Shown in pieces: positions 1 through 5,959 of a stretch of 5,959 nt of DNA. Location: assembly GCA_020426085.1 (NCBI GenBank), contig JAGQQP010000283.1:1-5959 (forward strand). Reading direction: 5' to 3'. The notes beneath the pieces were generated by a model, which was not told where the DNA came from, searched no databases, and was given only the letters and a program-made list of their open reading frames with translations. Position 1 is the first letter of the stretch. Each line of letters starts with the position of its first letter. A program made the translations under genes and the position numbers. Source of the DNA: Planctomycetaceae bacterium (GTDB lineage: Bacteria; Planctomycetota; Planctomycetia; Planctomycetales; Planctomycetaceae).

Positions 1-381
1 CTTTGAAGCATGCGCAGACTGCTGACGGATGGCAATGACTGGAAACTGAGTTCGAGACCAGATCGCAGCTGCCTGAATCTGATACGCTATGCGTGCTTCA
101 TCAGATTGATCAAACTGTCCGGTTGATTCGGTAGCCGTATCCTGAAACAGATTGTTGAGCTTGGTATGAGAACCGAGAATAGCAGTCTGACCAACGGCCC
201 CCTGCTGCTGTTCGGTTTCCACCCCACTGGCACGGGATCGCATGCGAATCCCTTCCAGCTGTTCACGCTGTTTGTGCTGTGTGATTACAGTTCGCGCATC
301 TAAACCGACACCATGAACGGTATCTTCTGTCGTTGCCAGTGTATCCACCGATGTTCCAGAGAGTGGCGAACTGGCGGAACG
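1..381 (-). pseudogene. Out-of-frame 3' portion of the frameshifted lipoprotein gene (partial)
   Basis: Read on the minus strand in the frame whose codons start at 381, this stretch has no stop for 127 codons and is still open at the window edge. It begins RSASSPLSGTSVDTLATTED and continues with a polar, Gln-rich segment. No convincing start codon or ribosome binding site precedes it, so it is best read as the continuation of the gene starting at 904 rather than a separate gene. Skipping one A of the AA pair at 383-382 joins ...YAPRFAAI directly to RSASSPLSG.... The joined product would have at least 301 residues. No domain is recognised here. The C-terminus lies outside the window. Confidence 0.75.
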
Positions 382-904
382 TTATGGCAGCGAACCGGGG
401 AGCATAGACTGCGACACGATTCGATTTTCTGACTTCGTGATTGCCTTTATGTGTCTGGTATTCAACTACGGTGTCTTCCGTATCCAGGCCCAGACGACTG
501 TAGTCGTCATAGTGAACCGGGTTCTCACGATCACCGCCATCAAAAAGATATTCATCGGGATACATTTTCACCATGGCTGGATCCGTGCCTGCCGGGAGTG
601 TGTAATCCCGTTCTACAGCGGGAGAAAATTCACAGTAAGGAGGTCGTTCACAGACAGGAGCGGGTTGATAGAAGGCAACCTGCTGAACAGCTGAAACGGG
701 AGCCACAGGTTGAGCAGGAGCTGACAGAGTCACAGCTCCCTCACTGCTGTCAAAGTCGGCATGTTGAACCGCAGGAGCCTGTTCCTTTACCGGTTCTGTC
801 AATGACTTATTCCAGGGCATGGAAACCGAAACGGGAGATAAGCTGGAACACCCGCTGCTGACAGTCATCAGCATGATCGCCGCCAGAGAGCAGACACGCT
901 GCAT
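263..904 (-). CDS. Predicted planctomycete lipoprotein, N-terminal portion, interrupted by a +1 frameshift
   Basis: This is the frame as it reads: 213 residues from an ATG at 904, which sits 8 bases after a strong AGAGGAG. An upstream in-frame ATG at 946 is less likely because it would add 14 residues before the signal peptide. Residues 1-19 (MQRVCSLAAIMLMTVSSGC) form a short basic start, a hydrophobic core and a lipobox-like VSSGC, so Cys19 is the probable lipidation site. A Pro/Ala/Val-rich linker follows, then a denser region with YPDEYLFDGGDR, PVHYDDYSRLGLDTED and SNRVAVYAPRFAA. After about residue 174 the composition changes to Trp/Arg/Cys-rich sequence and stops at 263, as expected for out-of-frame reading. 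The start is 68 bases past the stop of the 1719-973 gene with no terminator between, so co-transcription is likely. It may be a true pseudogene or a sequencing error. Function is unknown. Confidence 0.8.
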   Translation of the reverse strand: MQRVCSLAAIMLMTVSSGCSSLSPVSVSMPWNKSLTEPVKEQAPAVQHADFDSSEGAVTLSAPAQPVAPVSAVQQVAFYQPAPVCERPPYCEFSPAVERDYTLPAGTDPAMVKMYPDEYLFDGGDRENPVHYDDYSRLGLDTEDTVVEYQTHKGNHEVRKSNRVAVYAPRFAAITFRQFATLWNIGGYTGNDRRYRSWCRFRCANCNHTAQTA

Positions 905-912
905 TTGCGATT

Positions 913-919
913 CTCCTCT
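913..919 (-). promoter_or_regulatory. Shine-Dalgarno sequence AGAGGAG for the lipoprotein gene at 904
   Basis: The minus strand reads AGAGGAG ending 8 bases before the ATG at 904. It is the only strong ribosome binding site in the window and decides the start at 904 over the upstream ATG at 946. It also shows that the broken gene still has an intact translation start. Confidence 0.75.
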
Positions 920-972
920 TTGATTTCTTAACGACAATTTGAACACGGAATTTCCTTTGATTAAACGAATCT

Positions 973-1719
973 TCAGTTTTTGACAGCAGGTGAATTTAAT
1001 TCAACGACAGGCGCCCCGTTCCCGAAAAAAGCAGGATCTTCACCCACAGTAGAAGGCAGACGGCCCCCCATTCTGAGAATCAGCATCGGGCGTCCGAGCA
1101 GATCCGCTTCAGCGATCAGGTTTTTCTGTGCAGTGATTGTTTGTGTTGGCTGTCGATCAAACTGAGCAGGTACCGCCGTTTGAGGCCGTTCCAGATAAAC
1201 AACTTTTGTCACCATTCTTCCAGATAACACCAGCTCAATATCTTCCGCCGTAAAACTGACCGGTATTGGATATTGTTCAGCCAGACCGGCAGGCGGATGA
1301 AGGCGATCAATCAACTCAATGGTCGGGTACAGTTCGACCCCCGGAAATTCCGGCATACCGCTGATTTTAACGCGATAGACATAACCGACTCCAAAGCCGA
1401 TGGAAGCTGGAGATGATTTTTGAATCGCCTGATCAGGTCCGCCTGCATAGAAAGTCAGATTTCCTTTGGAGGGCAGACTGAATTTCATTGGTTGAATGTA
1501 ACCGGGTTGAACCTGACCGGACATTGACGCCCACTGACCGGCAACCCCGGGTGGAGTGCGCTGATTCAGAGGATGATAGAATTGATTCCCCGAATTGTAC
1601 TGGCGTCCGCCGATCATCTGTTGAGACCAGGCAGTAGGGACATCCATGACAAAAACGATCAGGGTCATTAACAGTAACGTTAATAAGCGTGATCGGTTTT
1701 GTCGTTTTGAATTCGTCAT
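973..1719 (-). CDS. Exported protein of unknown function, paralogue of the 3018-1879 product
   Basis: The product has 248 residues. A basic start (NSKRQNRSR), a hydrophobic stretch at about 11-25 and a likely cleavage near AWS-QQ (residues 30-34) indicate a Sec signal peptide. No lipobox Cys is present, so it is predicted to be soluble or loosely attached outside the inner membrane. Residues about 78-220 match the core of the neighbouring lipoprotein in order: YRVKIS, PGVELYPTIEL, IPVSFTAEDIE, MVTKVVYL, a less conserved stretch, then AEADLLGRPMLILRMGG. It lacks the neighbour's long Pro/Gly/Met-rich tail. No Shine-Dalgarno is evident before the ATG at 1719. A TACAAT hexamer at 1786-1791 (minus) could be a -10 box, but no good -35 accompanies it. 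No enzymatic motif is seen and function is unknown. Confidence 0.85.
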   Translation of the reverse strand: MTNSKRQNRSRLLTLLLMTLIVFVMDVPTAWSQQMIGGRQYNSGNQFYHPLNQRTPPGVAGQWASMSGQVQPGYIQPMKFSLPSKGNLTFYAGGPDQAIQKSSPASIGFGVGYVYRVKISGMPEFPGVELYPTIELIDRLHPPAGLAEQYPIPVSFTAEDIELVLSGRMVTKVVYLERPQTAVPAQFDRQPTQTITAQKNLIAEADLLGRPMLILRMGGRLPSTVGEDPAFFGNGAPVVELNSPAVKN

Positions 1720-1807
1720 GACTAAGAGTTTCTACGATCAGTTGTCCTGAGGGATGACAGAAGAGAATTAGCCGTAAGAGATGAAATTGTAGAGCAGAAA
1801 TGAAACT

Positions 1808-1856
1808 TAAAAAGACAAGGGGTGACACTCCTGGTATTCGTTTCCAGGAGTGTCAC
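1808..1856 (-). terminator. Perfect 13-bp hairpin with downstream T-rich stretch, probable intrinsic terminator
   Basis: GTGACACTCCTGG (1822-1834) and CCAGGAGTGTCAC (1844-1856) are exact reverse complements separated by a 9-base loop. On the minus strand the stem is followed by CCCTTGTCTTTTTAA, so the T run begins about 7 bases after the stem, later than in a textbook terminator. The hairpin lies 22 bases after the stop of the 3018-1879 gene and about 100 bases before the next same-strand start. It probably ends or attenuates transcription between the two paralogues. The plus-strand side has no T run. Confidence 0.65.
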
Positions 1857-1878
1857 GTGGGTCCATAGTCTTTTACTC

Positions 1879-3018
1879 TTAATATCCAGGTCCTGGTGCC
1901 ATGGTTCTTGGGTAAGATACCTGGCCAGGCGAATGTACTGGATGACTTTCCGAGTATTGAACATACTTAACAGGTTTAGGCAGGCTTGGTGCCGGATCCT
2001 GTTTGACGTCGACCAGGAAGTGATCGACTGGTTTTGGCAGATTGGTTTTTGATACGTTCCGAATCGTGTGAGACTTCAGGCTGGCTGGTCCACCCAGTGG
2101 AATGTGAGGAGGACCTGGCAGTCCGATCGGAGTTCCTGTCATGGGCATACCCCAGGCAGGAGTTGGTCCCATTCCGGCGATTGGATTGTAAGCTGGCTGC
2201 CCAGGAGCCCCCATGCCGCCCATCATTGTGGGAACAGGTACACCAGATGCCACACCAATCATTTCACCGGGGATCGGCATAGGAGCCATGTGTGCTCCGG
2301 CGTCTCCATCATAGGAAACCTGTGAAACAGTTTCGCTACCACCATCACCGGATGGCATTTCCAGATCCATGTTACCCATTCGCAGGACAGCCATGATTGT
2401 TCCACGACGATCTGCTTCTGCGACTGGATCTACACCGGGATCAAGACGGGTAGAAACCAGAGTTTCCACACCGGCAATCGCCAGTTCCTGGAATTTTTCA
2501 TCTGGCAGATAGATGACTTTTGTCACAAAGTTGTTGCTTTCCACCTGATCCAGATCTTCTGGAGTAATTTCCAGAGGAATACTGTTATGAGACAGGTAAG
2601 CGTCTGTTGTAGGATGTGATGGATAGACCTGCAATGATGGATACAGAGCAGGAATCGATCGTCCTGGAATGTGTGACAGCTTTAACCGATAGGTTGCCCC
2701 CTGATTAAAGTTGTAACGTCCTGGAGCTGTGAGCTGGTTTTCGGCATAGCCTTCCGCGACTTGCCAGCCCACTTTCATACCCGCTGGTCCTACGAAGCGA
2801 ACCTGTGAGGTTCGTGCTGCATAGGCACTCATTGGAGGCGGAGCCAGCATTGGCAATACGCCAGGCCCCGGTCCATCTACCATTGGCCCCGGTCGCTGCA
2901 TCATCGCAGCTGGTGGAGCATGGTACTCACCCTTCTTAATTACCTGTTGCCCGTCGGCTGCACAGCCAACACAGACAACTACCAATGTTCCTAAAGCCAG
3001 GAAGTAGTACTTCATCAT
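1879..3018 (-). CDS. Predicted lipoprotein with Pro/Gly/Met-rich C-terminus, unknown function
   Basis: The product has 379 residues from the ATG at 3018; the adjacent ATG at 3015 is equally possible and has better spacing from a weak AAGGGG at 3021-3026. An in-frame ATG at 3078 would place 20 polar residues before the signal peptide and is less likely. [19 protein letters not shown] is a lipoprotein-type signal with Cys19 as the probable lipidation site. After a Pro/Gly/Met linker (about 35-65), residues about 72-220 form the core shared with the 1719-973 product: [52 protein letters not shown]. Residues about 240-310 are low-complexity Pro/Gly/Met sequence, and the end is rich in PKPV and Tyr/Pro. 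Such tails are often surface-exposed or interaction segments, but that is inference. No catalytic motif is seen. Confidence 0.87.
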   Translation of the reverse strand: MMKYYFLALGTLVVVCVGCAADGQQVIKKGEYHAPPAAMMQRPGPMVDGPGPGVLPMLAPPPMSAYAARTSQVRFVGPAGMKVGWQVAEGYAENQLTAPGRYNFNQGATYRLKLSHIPGRSIPALYPSLQVYPSHPTTDAYLSHNSIPLEITPEDLDQVESNNFVTKVIYLPDEKFQELAIAGVETLVSTRLDPGVDPVAEADRRGTIMAVLRMGNMDLEMPSGDGGSETVSQVSYDGDAGAHMAPMPIPGEMIGVASGVPVPTMMGGMGAPGQPAYNPIAGMGPTPAWGMPMTGTPIGLPGPPHIPLGGPASLKSHTIRNVSKTNLPKPVDHFLVDVKQDPAPSLPKPVKYVQYSESHPVHSPGQVSYPRTMAPGPGY

Positions 3019-3173
3019 GACCCCTTGTTCGAATACCCACGACGAATAATGCGACTTGTTAAGTGAAGAACCGTCCATCGCAAACTAAGACGTCGATCCC
3101 TGGGAAATTGGAACGGTCGACGTTCGGTTCAAAAAAGACTCAGTTTTCAGGTCGACCCAAAGCCCGAAATATC

Positions 3174-3202
3174 GTTAAAATGCGATCAGTCCCAAATTTC
3201 AA
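3174..3202 (-). promoter_or_regulatory. Weak candidate sigma-70-type promoter for the leftward lipoprotein gene
   Basis: On the minus strand TTGAAA (3202-3197) is followed after exactly 17 bases by TTTAAC (3179-3174). These match the bacterial -35 and -10 consensus at 5/6 and 4/6 positions. Use would give a leader of about 150 bases containing the dyads at 3090-3125. Such matches arise readily by chance in AT-rich DNA, so this is only a candidate. Confidence 0.25.
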
Positions 3203-3285
3203 CGATCTTACACTGAGCTAAACGGTCTGCCGGTTGAAATACTCCAACCAGCTAGAGGCACATCGATGGCCTCATACATCTGTTT

Positions 3286-3304
3286 TCGGACTAATGTGGT
3301 CCGA
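3286..3304. repeat. Inverted repeat TCGGAC-N7-GTCCGA upstream of the LolA-like gene
   Basis: Six-base perfect arms flank TAATGTG, ending 38 bases before the ATG at 3343. The position suits an operator or a leader hairpin. A 6-bp stem is short enough to occur by chance, so the functional reading is tentative. Confidence 0.4.
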
Positions 3305-3342
3305 TTCTTTGATAAATTCGTTTTTTTCCGAACAATTAGAAC

Positions 3343-4338
3343 ATGTTACGCATCTTAACCCTGACTACAGGCCTCCTGCTCGTCGCAGTCCTGAATGATT
3401 TTTTCTCGATCTCTTCCTGGGCTCAATTGCCGCAAAGATTGACTATTCAAGAAGATACAGAGAAAGCCGATGAGCAGCTGCTCGCTCAGGCAGATCCCCA
3501 AGAGAAGCCGGCAGGCGGAAATGCCATTTCTGACGAGTCTGAGAAGAATTTGAAAAAAAATCCGGTTTATGCAGAGGCATTGCTGAATAAAGCCAGAGAA
3601 AAACTCCTCTCCTACAGTTCAATTCAAACTCAAATTACCGAGAACGTCGAGATTGGACCTAAGCCTTTCATCATGACTGGCAATTACCTGCAATCAAAAG
3701 ACCTGAAACAGGGAAAAGAATTGAAACTGCGTCTTGAGTTTCAGGTAAAGAGTCAAAATTCAGGCGGCAAACCGGTTGGATCCGTACTCGAAATCTGTGA
3801 TGGCCAGGTATTATGGACAGAGCACACCATTAAAGGGACTTCGCGAGTAACCCGAAGAGATGTACAGGCGATCCTGCAACAGGCTCAAATCAATCCCCAG
3901 GCACAATCGAACATGCTTGTAGCACAACTGGGACTGGGAGGACTTCCCGGATTACTGGCATCCATTCAGAAAAATATGAATTTCGTCAGCGTGGCAGAAA
4001 GAACGATCAGTGGAAAGACGTTAACAGTCTTAAATGGGGTCTGGAAAGACGAATTTCTGGCACAATGGAAGGGGGGCGACCCTGCTGCCCCTGTTGAACT
4101 GCCTGCTTATGTCCCGGAAGTAGTTCGAATTTACCTCGATCAGGATACGCTCTTCCCTCGTCGAATTGTGTATCTGAAAAAAACTCAAGACTCTCTACAA
4201 AGCATGGTCACACTTAACTTTAGTAAAGTCACTCTGAACTCGCCCATTCCCGATACGGAATTTACCTATGAGCCACCAGACGGCGTTTTTCCAGTAGATG
4301 TTACGAAACAATACCTTCAACAGTTGAATAAGGAATAA
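3343..4338 (+). CDS. Exported protein with probable LolA-like fold
   Basis: The product has 331 residues. Residues 1-27 are a Sec signal peptide with a typical SWA-Q cleavage site and no lipobox. A charged, probably flexible linker (about 30-75) precedes a region (about 80-325) of alternating beta-type segments: YSSIQTQITENVEIG, LKLRLEFQVK, GSVLEICDGQVLWTEHTI, VVRIYLDQDTLFPRRIVYL and LNFSKVTLNSPIPDTEFTYE, ending PPDGVFPVDVT. The lead-in about accumulating effects on a carrier lipid-binding surface, the 'D..TLFPRRI..' strand and the ending 'PIPD..F.Y.PP.GV..VD' are typical of LolA/LolB-like outer-membrane lipoprotein carrier folds. It is longer than classical LolA (about 200 residues) and could instead be a planctomycete-specific relative with another ligand. 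The ATG lacks a Shine-Dalgarno; a downstream lspA two genes away fits a lipoprotein-related role. Confidence 0.82.
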   Translation: MLRILTLTTGLLLVAVLNDFFSISSWAQLPQRLTIQEDTEKADEQLLAQADPQEKPAGGNAISDESEKNLKKNPVYAEALLNKAREKLLSYSSIQTQITENVEIGPKPFIMTGNYLQSKDLKQGKELKLRLEFQVKSQNSGGKPVGSVLEICDGQVLWTEHTIKGTSRVTRRDVQAILQQAQINPQAQSNMLVAQLGLGGLPGLLASIQKNMNFVSVAERTISGKTLTVLNGVWKDEFLAQWKGGDPAAPVELPAYVPEVVRIYLDQDTLFPRRIVYLKKTQDSLQSMVTLNFSKVTLNSPIPDTEFTYEPPDGVFPVDVTKQYLQQLNKE

Positions 4339-4378
4339 CGTAAGAGAAGTACAAACACCTTAAAGAACTCCCATCTGA

Positions 4379-4390
4379 ACAGTGCACTGT
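4379..4390. repeat. 12-bp perfect palindrome ACAGTGCACTGT
   Basis: This fully self-complementary 12-mer lies 41 bases after the stop of the LolA-like gene and 119 bases before the ATG at 4509. Without a loop it is more likely a binding site for a dimeric protein than an RNA hairpin. No T run follows, so it is not a terminator. A TACAAT hexamer (4449-4454), a 5/6 match to a -10 box, lies downstream in the same gap but has no good -35 partner. Confidence 0.4.
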
Positions 4391-4508
4391 CTATTCCAGA
4401 GCAAGCCACTTCTTGAGAATCCCGACTGTTCGAGAATTGATAATCCACTACAATATCGAGACTTAAGCTAGTTTTTTAGAATGAAATATTTGCGATGGAT
4501 TTGGATTG

Positions 4509-5525
4509 ATGCCAGCAGCATTCACTGAAATGGAACAACGCACCGCACGATGGCAGACGAACTCTCCTCTGCTGGTTGTTCCGAGTTGGGCTGCATCTCT
4601 GGCCATCCACTCGCTCATCCTGCTGATCCTGATTTCCAGCCTGAACCGCTGTGACAGCGGCCAGACAGGAGGTGATGAAGGAGAACTCCGCAGTGTGGGA
4701 ATTTATGTCAAACAGTCCCCTGATGCCGAGAAGCCGGAGGATTCAGATCAGGAACCTCTGGAATCAGCAGAGAATCCGCAGGTATCACAGTCCCAGGAAC
4801 AGATCAGCGAAGTCATGGACCAGCCCCCTGTGGCGCCCCAGCTTCCCGAGTTGAATTCGAAATTGCTCGGGGCAGGCCCGGCACAAGCTCCCAGTACTCC
4901 TACTGCCAACCTGACGACCGACCAGTTAATGTCACCCAGTACAGCGCTGGCTCCCCCCGTTATGGGTGCCGGCAATGTCAATTTTTTCGACGCCGTTGAT
5001 TCCGGTAAACGATTTGTATTCGTACTCGACTGCTCAGGCAGTATGGCTGCCCCCCAGGGAGCTCCCATTCGCAAAGCGCGTTCAGAACTGATCTCCAGCC
5101 TGGCAGGTTTGAACCATCATCAGCAGTTCCAGATCATTTTTTACAACACCTCTACACGAGCCATGCAGCACCGGGGAAAGTCTGCGGAATTACTCTATGC
5201 GACTGACATCAATCGGACCCTGGCCCGGCAATTCATTCAGAGTGTCGAACCCGATGGAGGTACCGACCATCTGCCTGCATTAAAAAGAGCTTTAAGTTTT
5301 AACCCGGATGTCATATTCTTCCTGACAGATGCAAAACACCCGCAGCTATCCAGTGCTGACCTGAATGAGATCCGTGAGATCAATGGCGGAAAAGCAAAAA
5401 TTCACTGTATCGAATTTGGTGAGGGCTATCCGGTCAAAGAAGGTAACTCCCTAGATAAACTGGCCCGCCAGAATAAAGGCAGTTATCGATATTATAATGT
5501 CCGCAAATTTATCAAGCATAACTAA
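4509..5525 (+). CDS. Membrane-anchored von Willebrand factor A (vWA) domain protein
   Basis: The product has 338 residues from the ATG at 4509; a TTG codon immediately upstream and an ATG at 4530 are alternatives, and none has a clear Shine-Dalgarno. One transmembrane segment (about 27-45) follows a short cytoplasmic start. A long acidic, Pro/Gln/Ser-rich linker (about 50-155) leads to a C-terminal vWA domain (about 165-338). The metal-binding MIDAS motif is complete: Asp174, Ser176 and Ser178 in DCSGS, Thr252 in GGTD and Asp274 in LTD. vWA domains usually bind protein partners through a divalent metal, so an extracytoplasmic adhesion or assembly role is likely; the partner is unknown. No AAA+ MoxR ATPase gene is adjacent in the window, unlike many bacterial vWA loci. 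It lies 170 bases after the LolA-like gene and 66 bases before lspA. Confidence 0.88.
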   Translation: MPAAFTEMEQRTARWQTNSPLLVVPSWAASLAIHSLILLILISSLNRCDSGQTGGDEGELRSVGIYVKQSPDAEKPEDSDQEPLESAENPQVSQSQEQISEVMDQPPVAPQLPELNSKLLGAGPAQAPSTPTANLTTDQLMSPSTALAPPVMGAGNVNFFDAVDSGKRFVFVLDCSGSMAAPQGAPIRKARSELISSLAGLNHHQQFQIIFYNTSTRAMQHRGKSAELLYATDINRTLARQFIQSVEPDGGTDHLPALKRALSFNPDVIFFLTDAKHPQLSSADLNEIREINGGKAKIHCIEFGEGYPVKEGNSLDKLARQNKGSYRYYNVRKFIKHN

Positions 5526-5591
5526 ACAACCGCGAATGCAGCCTGCGGAGCTCCATAAAATCAATTTACTTACTCAGAAAGCCATTATTTA

Positions 5592-5959
5592 ATGTCTTCG
5601 TCAGTTTCCAAAGCGACTCGTTATACAATGTTACTGGCCTGCCTGCTCTTTTGTGTTGGCTGCGACCAGTACACCAAAAAGATCGCCGTTGAAAAACTCA
5701 AATTTGAACCACCGGTGACTTATTTCAATAACACATTCCGCATGGAATATGCAGAGAATACAGGTGCCTTTCTCAGTGTTGGCAGCCGACTGTCAAAACC
5801 GGTCCGTTTTTTCCTGCTGGTTGTTGCCAACGCCGCATTTTTGATTCTTGTTACGGGAATGCTGGTCTTTCGCTGGCAGATGCCTCTGCTGCAATTTATC
5901 GCTCTCTCATTATTACTGGCAGGAGGCATCGGCAATTTAATTGATCGTGTCTTCCTGAA
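5592..5959 (+). CDS. lspA: Lipoprotein signal peptidase (signal peptidase II), partial, 3' end beyond window
   Basis: LspA is the inner-membrane aspartyl protease that removes signal peptides from diacylglyceryl-modified prolipoproteins. The frame opens at the ATG at 5592, with an in-frame TAA upstream at 5556 and no earlier start between. The first 122 residues are present. Family motifs appear in order: DQYTK (25-29) after the first membrane segment, EYAENTGAF (52-60), a second membrane segment (about 73-93), a third (about 99-114), and GGIGNLIDR (111-119), whose Asp118 corresponds to the first catalytic aspartate. The second catalytic aspartate and last membrane segment lie outside the window. 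The first membrane segment ends in FCVGC, which resembles a lipobox. No Shine-Dalgarno is obvious. The 66-base gap after the vWA gene shows no terminator, so co-transcription is possible. Confidence 0.96.
   Translation, partial: MSSSVSKATRYTMLLACLLFCVGCDQYTKKIAVEKLKFEPPVTYFNNTFRMEYAENTGAFLSVGSRLSKPVRFFLLVVANAAFLILVTGMLVFRWQMPLLQFIALSLLLAGGIGNLIDRVFL

Larger units (their letters stand above)
3019..3342. other. Divergent intergenic region with several short dyads
   Basis: These 324 bases separate two divergently transcribed genes and hold no convincing ORF beyond a 20-codon upstream extension of the leftward gene. Visible structure includes ACGTCGA (3090-3096) with its complement TCGACGT (3117-3123); a nested GAACG/CGTTC pair at 3111-3125; an 8-bp palindrome GGTCGACC at 3150-3157; and TCGGAC/GTCCGA arms at 3286-3304. 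A run of seven T occurs near 3321, and no Shine-Dalgarno precedes the ATG at 3343. Promoters for both directions must lie here or within the adjoining genes, but only one weak candidate could be drawn. Confidence 0.6.

Noticed and set aside
380..388. Programmed ribosomal frameshifting at the broken lipoprotein gene
   Set aside because: No slippery heptamer, prfB-like stop context or internal Shine-Dalgarno spacing is visible; a simple one-base insertion explains the pattern.
437..861. Two overlapping plus-strand reading frames
   Set aside because: They lie antisense to the lipoprotein gene, whose signal peptide, ribosome binding site and composition support the minus strand; the plus-strand frames have no start signals or recognisable protein features.
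1433..1964. Minus-strand frames overlapping the 1719 gene start and the hairpin
   Set aside because: One overlaps the paralogue gene in another frame and the other spans the hairpin and the end of the neighbouring gene; both read as non-protein-like sequence.
3019..3078. 20-residue N-terminal extension of the leftward lipoprotein from the ATG at 3078
   Set aside because: It would bury the lipoprotein signal peptide behind a polar segment, whereas starting at 3018 or 3015 puts the signal at the N-terminus.
4481..4528. 15-codon ORF (MKYLRWIWIDASSIH) overlapping the vWA start, considered as a leader peptide
   Set aside because: No ribosome binding site, no codon bias for regulation and no associated terminator; short ORFs like this are common by chance.
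4748..5074. Minus-strand frame of 108 codons within the vWA gene
   Set aside because: It is antisense to the linker and MIDAS region of a well-supported gene and shows no independent features.
5720..5935. Minus-strand frame of 71 codons at the right end
   Set aside because: It is antisense to lspA, whose family motifs are unmistakable.

Overview
The window looks like chromosomal DNA from a Planctomycetota bacterium, probably near Gimesia/Rubinisphaera within Planctomycetales. This is judged by eye from protein style: moderate GC, Pro/Gly/Met-rich secreted proteins, sparse Shine-Dalgarno sequences, and a membrane-anchored vWA protein. No search was run. No RNA genes, CRISPR arrays, insertion sequences or phage genes are visible.

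Left half (1-3018), all on the minus strand and read right to left. First comes a 379-residue predicted lipoprotein with a Pro/Gly/Met-rich tail (3018-1879). A perfect 13-bp hairpin followed by a T-rich stretch comes next (1808-1856), probably a terminator or attenuator. Then comes a 248-residue exported protein (1719-973) that shares a core domain with the first. Last is a second predicted lipoprotein (904 leftwards) with a good ribosome binding site; its reading frame is broken by one extra base at 382-383. Skipping that base restores an open frame of 127 codons to the window edge, so the gene is frameshifted and also cut off by the window.

Middle (3019-3342): a divergent intergenic region with several short dyads and one weak promoter candidate.

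Right half (3343-5959), all on the plus strand. A signal-peptide protein with a probable LolA-like fold (3343-4338) is followed by a 170-base gap holding a 12-bp perfect palindrome. Next is a single-pass membrane protein with a complete vWA MIDAS motif (4509-5525), and then the start of lspA, lipoprotein signal peptidase II (5592 to the window end), which runs off the right edge.

Together the genes suggest envelope biology: two predicted lipoproteins and an exported relative on one strand, and opposite them a LolA-like protein, a membrane vWA protein and the peptidase that matures lipoproteins. The functional link is inference from proximity. LspA is the only product recognised with near certainty. 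No clearly new system is demonstrable; the most notable items are the frameshifted gene, the paralogous secreted pair and the intergenic hairpin.
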